From: an uncultured Acidobacteriota bacterium
GTDB taxonomy: Bacteria > Acidobacteriota > Blastocatellia > Pyrinomonadales > Pyrinomonadaceae
Length of the DNA stretch: 9,457 bases
Assembly: GCA_902826385.1 (NCBI GenBank)
Contig: CADEEU010000122.1
Coordinates: 1-9,457 of the forward strand
Reading direction: 5' to 3'
Under the pieces are notes generated by a model. The model did no database searches. It was not told the DNA's origin and saw only the letters and a list, made by a program, of their open reading frames with translations. Below are positions 1-7,323 of the stretch, piece after piece; within the stretch, counting starts at the first letter, position 1, and each line of letters starts with the position of its first letter. The translations under genes and the position numbers were made by a program.

Positions 1-1
1 T

Positions 2-700
2 CTGGAAGGAGTACGGCTGACCGATGAAGCTCATCGCTCGGCTGTCGCGCTGAGAGAATCCATTTTCACCCCTTCATATCGACAAAGCAAAAAAGGTGAG
101 GCCCTGCTTGAAGGCTTTTCCTCAGGCGTTGTGCTGATCGAAGTCAACGAGGACATGTTCAGATCCGTCGCCGATACCGTGAATTCTCAAGGCGTCATAG
201 TGATCGCGGAAAGACCTGTCGCCACCTTTGATAAGCCAAAAGACCAGGACATCTTTGTTTATCTAAACCAAATCAACGACCCTTCGAACGTCGGGGCCAT
301 TCTTCGAACTTCGGAAGCAGCCGGGGTCACGGGCGTTTTTGTGTCGAAGCGCTCCGCCGATCCGTTTTCTCCAAAGGCACTTCGCTCTGGAATGGGATCG
401 AATCTTCGTATTCCGATACACGAGAATACAGATTTGGAAATGACAATAAAATGGGCCAAGAAGAGCAATATCGAAATAAGGGCGGCGGATGTAAGTGGCC
501 GGATAAGCTACAGCGATGTCGATTGGACCAAACCGAGTCTGGTCGTCTTCGGCTCGGAAGCTCACGGGTTAGACGAACAATCCTTGACGCTGGTCGATGA
601 AGTGTTCCGAATCCCGATGAAGAACGATGTAGAAAGCCTCAACCTCGCGGTATCCGCCGGCATCGTCTTATTCGAAGCAGTCAGGCAAAATTCACCGTGA
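2..700 (+). CDS. SpoU/TrmH-family RNA 2'-O-ribose methyltransferase (5' partial)
   Basis: The protein transfers a methyl group from S-adenosylmethionine to a ribose 2'-OH of rRNA or tRNA. The frame is open from base 2, so the start lies upstream of the window. The GTG at 131 is internal, because the residues before it (beginning LEGVRLTDEA) look like the usual SpoU substrate-binding domain. The C-terminal part is a complete SPOUT knot. Motif 1 is NDPSNVGAILRT at about 275-310, with the conserved Asn and Arg. Motif 2 is VVFGSEAHGL at about 542-571. Motif 3 is the stretch with IPM and ESLNLAVSAG at about 611-661. An RlmB or TsnR-like rRNA enzyme is likely, but the exact target cannot be read from sequence. 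The stop is 2 bp from the stop of the convergent phosphatase gene. The family is certain and the substrate is not. Confidence 0.95.
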   Translation: MEGVRLTDEAHRSAVALRESIFTPSYRQSKKGEALLEGFSSGVVLIEVNEDMFRSVADTVNSQGVIVIAERPVATFDKPKDQDIFVYLNQINDPSNVGAILRTSEAAGVTGVFVSKRSADPFSPKALRSGMGSNLRIPIHENTDLEMTIKWAKKSNIEIRAADVSGRISYSDVDWTKPSLVVFGSEAHGLDEQSLTLVDEVFRIPMKNDVESLNLAVSAGIVLFEAVRQNSP

Positions 701-702
701 GC

Positions 703-2337
703 TTACCGGGTAGGTGCTGTGTTGGACAGGGAATTTGCGTTTGCATTGCCGCCGGCCGCAGCATTTGAGGCCGCTATCTGTCTTGCGAAGGCTTCCAGGG
801 CTTGCTCATCGTCGACAATCGAAAGTGCCATAGCTATCTCATTGGCCATAACCCTGGCAGTCGAGCGGTCGTCAAACGACGACAATCTGCTTCTTGATTC
901 CTCGAAAGCCCGCTTGGCCTCGACGGGTTTTCCCGTGAGAAGCAAAGACCTTCCCAACCAAAAAAAGTCCTCGGCGCCCTTTGGCGTCGCTGCATTCGCA
1001 TTTAGATATCTGACAGGGTCTTCGTCAACCAACCGTCGCGTTTCTTCAAATGAAGTAAGCTGCGGATTATTGCTTTTTTGTTCGGTCAGAACCGGGACCT
1101 CGGCCGGAGGCTTGGGTGCTCCAAGCAGAAAATAACCGCCGATCAAGCCGAGAACGATACCTGCTATCAAGGCGCCCAAAGTCGTTAAAAGCTTGCTGGA
1201 ACCTGATCGGCTGCGTGCGTCATCGGGCTCATATGGGTAGGACGAGATACTCGGCGGGGATAGCTGAGGATCGGCGGTAACTTCTTCGGTCAGGACACTG
1301 CCCGGAAGCGAAGCTTCGGCGACGGCCAGCGGCTGGACAATCTCCGGCTCGGTTGACGTGGGTTCAACAGGTTCCGGCGGAAGCGTATCGACACTCGCCG
1401 GAATCGACTCAAGCGTTGGGCGTTCGTCGATAGTTTCCGGCCCGAAATCGAGAATCTCAGAGCGGACCGCTTCGCCAGCCGTTATAGGCGCCGATTCAAA
1501 ATCAGCAACCGCAACCGTTTCAACCGGCTCGCGAACACCGGCCAGTGTGACTTCTTCGATCTCGTCATCATCCGCCGCGGCAAAGTGGGACAAGCGTTCG
1601 CCCGGAAATTGAACAACTATTGCCGTCAGATTGTCCTCCGCCCCGCGGCTGAAACAAATTTCTTTCATGCGGGCACAGATGTCTTCCGGCCCGAAATCCG
1701 AGTTGAGCAGCTGCTCGATCTCAGCGTCGTCGACGTGTCGCGTGATGCCGTCCGAACACAGTAAAAATGTGGTTGCGGGGTGAATGAGAACGCACTTAAC
1801 GTCCGGCTCGACCGTATCTTCGGCACCGAGCGCGCGGCTGATGACGTTACGGCTTGGATGTACAAGCGCCTGCTCGGGCGTCATACGGCCGGCACGAACT
1901 TCTTCTTCCACCACAGAATGATCGTCTGTTTCACGGAAGAGCCGCCCGTTGGGGTCGACGCGGTATACACGGGAATCGCCGACATGAGCTATCGTCGCGA
2001 TATCGCCCGCCACGTGCAGGGCAACGATCGTGGTTGCCATCGAAGAAAGCTGCGGCAGATCGCGCGACATTTGCCAGATTGCTTCGTTGGCACGGTCGAG
2101 CGCTATCCGCATGGTGTCCTCGGGGTCGGCGTCGCCCATGTGAATAAACGCCTCACCCAGAATCTCTACCGCCATTTGCGACGCAACTTCACCCGCCTGG
2201 GCTCCACCGACGCCGTCCGCGACGCAGAAAACACCGTACTGAGCCAGCTCAATGTACGAGTCTTCATTCTGCGGCCGGCCTTCGTTCAGTCCCCGGTCGG
2301 TCACCGCGGCGGATTTAAATTCCATTGCGCTCGTCAT
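703..2337 (-). CDS. Membrane-anchored PP2C-family Ser/Thr protein phosphatase (PstP/Stp1-like)
   Basis: This is a metal-dependent phosphatase that removes phosphate from Ser/Thr. Residues 1-245 are a full bacterial PP2C domain: QNEDSY (D26), VADGVGG (D41), HVGDSR (119-123), LLCSDG (D196) and GAEDNLT (D235) provide the metal-binding acids. A long Pro/Glu-rich linker follows (about 255-375), then a basic stretch, one membrane helix (about 383-406) and about 138 outer residues. The outer part includes a TPR-like helix pair (about 456-485) and an Ala/Asn-rich tail. The arrangement matches mycobacterial PstP: cytoplasmic catalysis, one helix, outer domain. The TPR-like outer part is unusual. The start is set by a strong ribosome binding site. 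It is the last gene of the operon, 83 nt after the SEDS gene. Likely substrates are the kinases and cell-wall proteins of this module (inference). Confidence 0.95.
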   Translation of the reverse strand: MTSAMEFKSAAVTDRGLNEGRPQNEDSYIELAQYGVFCVADGVGGAQAGEVASQMAVEILGEAFIHMGDADPEDTMRIALDRANEAIWQMSRDLPQLSSMATTIVALHVAGDIATIAHVGDSRVYRVDPNGRLFRETDDHSVVEEEVRAGRMTPEQALVHPSRNVISRALGAEDTVEPDVKCVLIHPATTFLLCSDGITRHVDDAEIEQLLNSDFGPEDICARMKEICFSRGAEDNLTAIVVQFPGERLSHFAAADDDEIEEVTLAGVREPVETVAVADFESAPITAGEAVRSEILDFGPETIDERPTLESIPASVDTLPPEPVEPTSTEPEIVQPLAVAEASLPGSVLTEEVTADPQLSPPSISSYPYEPDDARSRSGSSKLLTTLGALIAGIVLGLIGGYFLLGAPKPPAEVPVLTEQKSNNPQLTSFEETRRLVDEDPVRYLNANAATPKGAEDFFWLGRSLLLTGKPVEAKRAFEESRSRLSSFDDRSTARVMANEIAMALSIVDDEQALEAFARQIAASNAAAGGNANANSLSNTAPTR

Positions 2338-2343
2338 TATTCA

Positions 2344-2349
2344 CCCTCC
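2344..2349 (-). promoter_or_regulatory. Ribosome binding site of the PP2C gene
   Basis: GGAGGG on the minus strand lies 6 nt before the ATG at 2337. It favours this ATG over the in-frame Met codon four residues later. It is the strongest Shine-Dalgarno match in the window, which fits independent translation after the 83-nt gap. Confidence 0.75.
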
Positions 2350-2420
2350 GATCCACTCACAACACGAGCGCGTCTAAATCTCATAACTCTATTGTTCCGC
2401 AATCTTTTAGGCAAGCTAAT

Positions 2421-4097
2421 TTAGGGTAATGCTTGAACATCATCGTTTACGCTTCGGTCAAGGGCGTTTCGGTGCGAAAACGCCATCAGCATCCCGAGCA
2501 TTACAAAGCTCGTAATCAACGAAAAGCCGCCGTGACTTACGAACGGAAGTGTAATTCCGGTCATCGGTAAGGCCCGCGTGATACCGCCGATATTTACCAA
2601 AGCCTGAAACCCGATAAATGCCGACAGCCCAATGCAGCAAAGCTTGCTGAACATGTCGCGGGAATCCAAAGCCGTTCTAACACCGGCACTTACGAACACG
2701 ATCAGCGCAAAGGTTAGCAACAAACCACCGAAAAGTCCAAGCTCTTCGGCAAGTGCGGCGAAGATGTAATCGGAGTCGGCGACTGGTATAAGCTCCGGGT
2801 AGCCAAGGCCCAATCCGCGCCCCGTGGTCCCGCCCGAAGCAAGGCCAAAAGTGGCCTGGGCCGGTTGAAACGCAAGTATATCGAACCAGGCGTCGACGTT
2901 AATGGTCCGCTGCAGGTCGGGGTCTTCCTGAAGCATCTGCGGAAGGTTCGGTTCTTTCTCGACCAGCTTTTTATAGTAATCGTCGTAATCTTCTTTCCAC
3001 CAGGAAGTTTCAGGCGTCGGCGGACTAAATCCGTCCAGCCACAGGTGAAACCGCTGCTGAATTCGATCCGGCAGTACCGCCTTAACCGGCTGCGCCAGTG
3101 TCGGCAGCAGCGGAATCTTCTCCTGAGTTTTTTCAGGCAGGGCACCCACGACCAGGATTCCGATAACCAAAGCCACGCTCCCGACCAGTACGAACCGCTG
3201 TGAGAATCGCCGGACGGCTATTAGATAAAGCGTCGCGTAAACTCCGCTGAAAACCATCATCTGGCCGAAATCCTTCAGCACAAAAAAGGGAACGAACGGA
3301 AGCAACGCCATGAACACCAGCGGAACAACGTCCTTTGCTCGCGGCAGTCCCCAATATGTCTTGGCAAGATTGCGATAAAGCACGGCGAGGATCGCGGCAA
3401 AACCTATAAGAAACGGTATCTTCGCCGGTTCCCACGGCGTCATGTTGCCGATCGATTTGCCGGCACGCGACGTTATCGCGGCCAGGATCAGCGGGCCGAG
3501 TGTGAGCAACACGATCAAAAATCCATTGTTCTGAAGAAACTCCAGAACACGCTCCTGTCTAAGCAGAACAAGGGCCAAAATAAGACCGGCTATTCCCAGC
3601 AGAGGATTAATGGTTCGCCCCGAAAGCAAAACGCCGGCTAAGGTATCGGGTGCAGGCCGCGGAGTTTCGGCCGATAGATCGACGGGCGACGGCGGCGTCG
3701 CCGGCAGGCCCATCATCTGTTTTTTCTCGGCGGCATAGTTTTCCTGAATGTAATGAAGCTGCAGCGTTTTGATCTTTTCCTGGCGAGCTTCGGCCTTATC
3801 CCGCCGCGAAGTATATTCCGGATCGCTGAAAAGCCGGTACTGGATCGTCAGGCCAACCGCGAAAAGGAGTACCGCGGTTGTGTACACGGTCCAATTTCCC
3901 TGAAACTTCAGAAGTTTCTTTAAGAAAATCGGCAGCACCGCCAAGACCGAAAGCAGGCCAATGTTTCTGACAGCCGTGTACCAGGAGGTTTCATAACCAC
4001 GGATCAGGCCGCCGTAATAGACCGCATAATGCGAAATTGCCGCCAGCAGGACGATCAGCACAAGTATAAAAAAATGTGACGAGGTTCTATTCTTCAA
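2421..4097 (-). CDS. rodA: SEDS-family peptidoglycan glycosyltransferase (RodA/FtsW/SpoVE)
   Basis: This polytopic inner-membrane protein polymerises lipid II into glycan strands with a class B PBP partner. At 558 residues it is longer than the usual 370-470. Family signatures are GKSIGNMTPWEPAKI (213-227, matching the usual W-x-QPSE-AKI region), KDFG (275-278, in place of the usual QPD-GT), the catalytic-type Asp in DSDYIFAALAEE (D443, 441-452), and the block ALPMTGITLPFVSHGG (509-524). Two insertions explain the length: a charged, then Pro-rich segment at about 91-155, and an acidic, Trp/Tyr-rich loop at about 345-410. The start is TTG, since an in-frame TAG sits directly before it and the next Met is at residue 128. 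The gene is 24 nt after the PBP gene. The symbol rests on the neighbouring PBP and FHA genes; an FtsW role is not excluded. Confidence 0.93.
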   Translation of the reverse strand: MKNRTSSHFFILVLIVLLAAISHYAVYYGGLIRGYETSWYTAVRNIGLLSVLAVLPIFLKKLLKFQGNWTVYTTAVLLFAVGLTIQYRLFSDPEYTSRRDKAEARQEKIKTLQLHYIQENYAAEKKQMMGLPATPPSPVDLSAETPRPAPDTLAGVLLSGRTINPLLGIAGLILALVLLRQERVLEFLQNNGFLIVLLTLGPLILAAITSRAGKSIGNMTPWEPAKIPFLIGFAAILAVLYRNLAKTYWGLPRAKDVVPLVFMALLPFVPFFVLKDFGQMMVFSGVYATLYLIAVRRFSQRFVLVGSVALVIGILVVGALPEKTQEKIPLLPTLAQPVKAVLPDRIQQRFHLWLDGFSPPTPETSWWKEDYDDYYKKLVEKEPNLPQMLQEDPDLQRTINVDAWFDILAFQPAQATFGLASGGTTGRGLGLGYPELIPVADSDYIFAALAEELGLFGGLLLTFALIVFVSAGVRTALDSRDMFSKLCCIGLSAFIGFQALVNIGGITRALPMTGITLPFVSHGGFSLITSFVMLGMLMAFSHRNALDRSVNDDVQALP

Positions 4098-4104
4098 CTA
4101 GATA

Positions 4105-4110
4105 CCTTCT
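4105..4110 (-). promoter_or_regulatory. Ribosome binding site that fixes the TTG start of the SEDS gene
   Basis: AGAAGG on the minus strand is 7 nt before TTG (4097-4095). The codon just upstream of TTG is TAG in the same frame, so no longer form is possible. A later start would remove the first membrane helix. Confidence 0.7.
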
Positions 4111-4121
4111 CTCAAACCTTC

Positions 4122-6011
4122 TCACCGGCGGCGCGGTTTTTTCGGTGCCGGTGCCGCCTGTTTCGGGGCGTACTTTTCACCCAGCAATCCAAGCTCGCGC
4201 GCTTTCAAAATTACGTCTGCCGCAATCGGTGCGGCGGTCGTTCCGCCATAGCCGCCGCCTATGTCTTCGACGACGACCGCAATCGCCAGCGTCGGGCTTT
4301 CGAGCGGAGCGATGCAAACGAACCAGCCGTCTGTCCTTCTTCGATAGCTGATCCACTCGCCGGCTTCATTCTTTTTTCGTTTAGTGACAGTGATTCGTCT
4401 GCCATTGCGGTCATAGGCCGGTACGCCGTCTTTTTCAGCCGTTCCGGTTTTTCCACCTGTCGTGATTCCGGTCCCGGCGAGCTTAGCCTTTACCCGGCCG
4501 CCTGTGCCGCCGCTTTCTTCGGTGACCGTGGACATTATCTCGCGAACGATCGCGGCTTGCTGCGGCGTCAGTACCTGCGAGAACATTTGCGGCGGGATGT
4601 CGGCTTCGATCTTGGGCTTCATCAGTCTGCCTTGCAGATTAGCTGGAGCAGAAGCGATCAGCGCCATCTGGAACGGCGTCATCTGGCCGGCCATTCCCTG
4701 GCCCATTCCTTCCTGGCCAAAGTCGAAAAGCGTCAGCTCTTTGCCGGTTACTATGGTCGACCGTGCCGGTGCCAACGAGTTAGCGATCCTTCTGTTTGAT
4801 GCGTTCCAAATCTCGGCAAAGAAACCCTGAGACAATGCTTCCTCCGGAGTATCGGTCGGCGTAATTCCGAATATCCGGGCTGTCTCGGCCAACCGGTCGC
4901 GCCCCAGGGCGTTAGCTAGTTGAGCAAAATACTGGTTGCTGGAAACTTTGTATGCCTCGCGAATAGGAATATTTTCGGAGCAGGCATGACAGCTTCCGCC
5001 GGCATCACATATCGGTTTGGAGCCTCGAAACGGCGTGTAACAAGGTGGATCGGCTGAAGACGGACGTCCCGGAAATGTCAGGTCCTGTCGGCCCGCCCGA
5101 TATGCCGAAACCATCGTAAAAGTTTTAAACGTTGAACCGGGAATGTAAAACTCGCGGGTGGCGCGGTTTAGCAGCGGTTTGTGTTCTTTGTCTGCTTCCA
5201 GTTTGAGATATCCGTCGAGGGTCTCGGCGTCCGACAGGTTGTAAGAAGGATTGGAATACATCGCAAGCACGTCACCGGTCTGCGGATTCATCACGACGAT
5301 GCCGCCTTGTTTTCCTTCCAACTGCTTCGCCACGTAAGCCTGAAGGTCGCGGTCGATCGTTATTCTTACGTCTTTTTGCTCCGGTTCGGGCTTCTTGTAC
5401 TTAGTGAGAATTTCCCACGCCTCGGGCATTGGATCGGCGTTCATATTGTAGAGCGTGCGTTCCAATCCTGGAGTGCCGCGCTCGGTCCCGAGAAAATGCG
5501 CCATCTCTTTTTCGAGCGCAAACGTACGATCGATCTCACCTTTCCCATTGACCTTATAATAAGCGAGTGAAGCTCCGAGCTTTCCGGTGCGGTCCAGCAT
5601 CCAGCCCCGTAGTGCCGCGGCCGATGTTCGCCGGTTTCGCAAATCCTTATACGCCAAAGCCTGAAACTGCTCGTTTGAATCGTCAGCGTAATAGGTCCAG
5701 TAAACCTGAAACCCGAACACCGTAAACGCAAGCAGAATAAAGACAAACTGCCACACCCGAAGGCTGCGGTTGGTTATGGTCTGCGTCAGTTTTCTCTTGA
5801 CCTCGCGGGGAAGGCCACGTTCGAAGTTGAATGTTGGCCGGCTGAAATTATCGAAAAACGACAGCACCAGAAAGCCGATCAAAATTCCAATACCGACGAT
5901 AAACACTATGCTCAAACCCGCCGGCGTGCGCTCCAGCACCTGGCCGCCGAAAAGCTGTTCGGGGCGAAGTTTGTTCCAATCGAACTGCAAAAGAAAGGCA
6001 ATGCTCATCAT
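4122..6011 (-). CDS. pbpA: Class B penicillin-binding protein (PbpA/PBP2-like transpeptidase)
   Basis: The enzyme cross-links peptidoglycan stem peptides in the periplasm and pairs with the SEDS polymerase encoded next. The transpeptidase triad is complete: PGSTFK (nucleophile S293, K296), SSN (357-359) and KTG (521-523, inside GGKTGTAE). Preceding motifs typical of PbpA-type proteins are GGIVVMNPQTGDVLAMYSNP (236-255) and LNRA (281-284). The N-terminus has two predicted membrane helices (about 32-52 and 87-105) separated by a basic loop, instead of the usual single anchor. Four cysteines (324, 335, 341, 344) lie between SxxK and SxN. The C-terminus is a basic Pro/Ala/Lys tail. The start overlaps the FHA stop as ATGA. 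A second ATG follows immediately and cannot be excluded as the start. The 629-residue length is normal for the class. Confidence 0.95.
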   Translation of the reverse strand: MMSIAFLLQFDWNKLRPEQLFGGQVLERTPAGLSIVFIVGIGILIGFLVLSFFDNFSRPTFNFERGLPREVKRKLTQTITNRSLRVWQFVFILLAFTVFGFQVYWTYYADDSNEQFQALAYKDLRNRRTSAAALRGWMLDRTGKLGASLAYYKVNGKGEIDRTFALEKEMAHFLGTERGTPGLERTLYNMNADPMPEAWEILTKYKKPEPEQKDVRITIDRDLQAYVAKQLEGKQGGIVVMNPQTGDVLAMYSNPSYNLSDAETLDGYLKLEADKEHKPLLNRATREFYIPGSTFKTFTMVSAYRAGRQDLTFPGRPSSADPPCYTPFRGSKPICDAGGSCHACSENIPIREAYKVSSNQYFAQLANALGRDRLAETARIFGITPTDTPEEALSQGFFAEIWNASNRRIANSLAPARSTIVTGKELTLFDFGQEGMGQGMAGQMTPFQMALIASAPANLQGRLMKPKIEADIPPQMFSQVLTPQQAAIVREIMSTVTEESGGTGGRVKAKLAGTGITTGGKTGTAEKDGVPAYDRNGRRITVTKRKKNEAGEWISYRRRTDGWFVCIAPLESPTLAIAVVVEDIGGGYGGTTAAPIAADVILKARELGLLGEKYAPKQAAPAPKKPRRR

Positions 6012-7090
6012 TCTTTCGCGCCGTTTTCACTGGACGGCTGGTCGTCAATCTTTACATAGGGCTCGGTCGCGGCCGGTTCCGATCTGATCGGTTTCAAAAT
6101 TTGCGAGGAAGGCATCGGAATGCCGGGAAGCGTCGGTTCCGGTGCATTTGCCGGACCTTTTGCATCTGCCTTTTTCGAAAAGTCGAACTCTCCGACACGA
6201 TATGTGTCCTCTGGAATCTGATGCGATTTATCTTCTGCCGACGCTCCTTCGGCGACACTTTGTTCAAGAACATCGACCTCAACGTCAACAGTCCCAAATC
6301 TTAATTTTTGCCCTGTACTGATCGTCATCGCCTTACCGTATGCGATACGCTCGCCACTGATAAATGTTCCGTTGGTCGAGCCCGTGTCGGCCAGCATTAA
6401 GTTGCCCTCGCTGCTCAGTAGAAGGGAAGCGTGCATTTTAGAAACGCTCGGGTCATCGACCGCAATGTCGCTTTCCTTTGTACGTCCGACGGAGAGTCTC
6501 GTTCCCGATTCGAGCTCGTAGGTCTTAGAAAAAGGATTTCCCGCCGTCGCAAATCGGATCTCGATCTTTACAAAGTGCTTCGGCGGAGCCGTCGTAATCT
6601 GAGCACTTTCCGGAAGGTCGATCTTTAAACTCGGAACCGTAACGTTTAATGAGGCTTCGCTCTCGTCTTTGTCAGTTTCGTCAAAGCTTGCAAATAACTT
6701 GACGCCGCTTGTGAAGTAATCCGGCTTAACTGACAGGGAAATGGGGAAATAAGTGTAGTAGCGACGGTCGTTAATGTGATCGATCAAAGAGATCAAAAGC
6801 TCATGTTCTAATTTCTTCAACGCATTTTCCGAATCGGTCGAAAACTTGTCCCACTGCATCTTTAGCTTAATGCTGTGAGGAACATACTTCCTTTTCTCAG
6901 GTGTTTCGCGGGCCTCGGCGTCTACCAGAGCCTTTAACCGCTCGGCCAATTCGCTGGTCGCCAGGCTGCTCGAAGGCTTCCATCCGCGCCCGGTCAGCCG
7001 GTCGAAAGTATCCCCGATCTTTGTCAAAACCCCCTGGACGAACCAATCGGCGGAGGCCGGTTTAGCTTTTTTGTTTATTTTTTCGGCCAT
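6008..7090 (-). CDS. FHA-domain protein, FhaA-like
   Basis: This is a cytoplasmic phosphothreonine reader with no signal peptide or membrane helix. Residues about 176-275 form an FHA domain with the expected binding residues: VGR (R203), SKMH (S217, H220) and the GSTNGTF loop (N240). Residues about 20-137 (TFDRL, then a basic region, VPHSIKLKM, and a C-terminal YFTSGVKLF) resemble in layout the N-terminal domain of mycobacterial FhaA (DUF3662). That match is by eye and less certain. The tail (about 280-360) is Pro/Glu-rich and probably disordered. It is the first gene of the operon and overlaps the PBP gene by ATGA. No clear Shine-Dalgarno precedes the ATG at 7090. By analogy with FhaA it would link kinase signalling to peptidoglycan synthesis. 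The FHA domain is certain and the role is inferred. Confidence 0.92.
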   Translation of the reverse strand: MAEKINKKAKPASADWFVQGVLTKIGDTFDRLTGRGWKPSSSLATSELAERLKALVDAEARETPEKRKYVPHSIKLKMQWDKFSTDSENALKKLEHELLISLIDHINDRRYYTYFPISLSVKPDYFTSGVKLFASFDETDKDESEASLNVTVPSLKIDLPESAQITTAPPKHFVKIEIRFATAGNPFSKTYELESGTRLSVGRTKESDIAVDDPSVSKMHASLLLSSEGNLMLADTGSTNGTFISGERIAYGKAMTISTGQKLRFGTVDVEVDVLEQSVAEGASAEDKSHQIPEDTYRVGEFDFSKKADAKGPANAPEPTLPGIPMPSSQILKPIRSEPAATEPYVKIDDQPSSENGAKE

Positions 7091-7130
7091 TCATAAGCGG
7101 CATTACGCCTATCCGCTATACTTTGTTGCC

Positions 7131-7159
7131 ATTTTATCCGAAACGAAATTGGTTGAGAA
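7131..7159 (-). promoter_or_regulatory. Candidate promoter of the FHA-PBP-SEDS-PP2C operon
   Basis: On the minus strand, -35 TTCTCA (7159-7154, 4 of 6 consensus) and -10 TAAAAT (7136-7131, 5 of 6) are separated by 17 nt. A start near 7124 would give a leader of roughly 34 nt. This is a consensus match only. Confidence 0.4.
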
Positions 7160-7162
7160 GCT

Positions 7163-7170
7163 ACAATTGT
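7163..7170. promoter_or_regulatory. Perfect 8-bp palindrome between divergent -35 boxes, possible operator
   Basis: ACAATTGT is self-complementary and lies between the -35 box of the leftward promoter (7154-7159) and that of the rightward one (7172-7177). A dimeric regulator bound here could affect both operons. It is short and could arise by chance. Confidence 0.25.
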
Positions 7171-7171
7171 C

Positions 7172-7200
7172 TTGCCTTTGAAGTTTCAACATTGTAAAAT
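7172..7200 (+). promoter_or_regulatory. Candidate promoter of the minor-pilin operon
   Basis: -35 TTGCCT (7172-7177, 4 of 6) and -10 TAAAAT (7195-7200, 5 of 6) are separated by exactly 17 nt. A start near 7207 would leave a leader of about 117 nt before the ATG at 7324. I see no recognised riboswitch and no strong hairpin in that leader. Confidence 0.4.
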
Positions 7201-7323
7201 TTCTTTGGAAGTTCTTTTCCGTTCATCCTTTCTTCAGTGTAAGTTCCCAATCCGAGAGGAACCCGTCAATCAAATCAGAGTTCGCAGCGACATTCGGACC
7301 TGACTTCAACGACCTTAAAAATC

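Larger units (their letters stand above)
7091..7323. other. Divergent intergenic region between cell-wall operon and pilin operon
   Basis: This 233-nt stretch is the only sizeable gap in the window. It is locally AT-rich around 7131-7220. It holds the two candidate promoters and the palindrome listed separately. Positions 7207-7323 would be the pilin leader; a small direct repeat GACCT (7297-7301 and 7311-7315) is seen there, of unknown meaning. I see no small ORF with a ribosome binding site and no terminator. Confidence 0.6.

Noticed and set aside
131..700. Methyltransferase gene starting at the GTG at 131
   Set aside because: The same frame is open to base 2 and encodes recognisable SpoU substrate-binding sequence, so the true start lies before the window.
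2375..2410. Internal promoter before the PP2C gene (TTGCCT, 17 nt, TAGAGT on the minus strand)
   Set aside because: Each box matches only 4 of 6 positions, which is common by chance. The 83-nt gap makes an internal promoter possible, but the sequence does not show it.
1780..2424. 214-codon plus-strand reading frame
   Set aside because: It lies opposite the PP2C catalytic domain, whose motifs are unmistakable; the antisense frame shows no recognisable domain.
7297..7315. Direct repeat GACCT flanking GACTTCAAC
   Set aside because: Five-base repeats this close are expected by chance and fit no known element.
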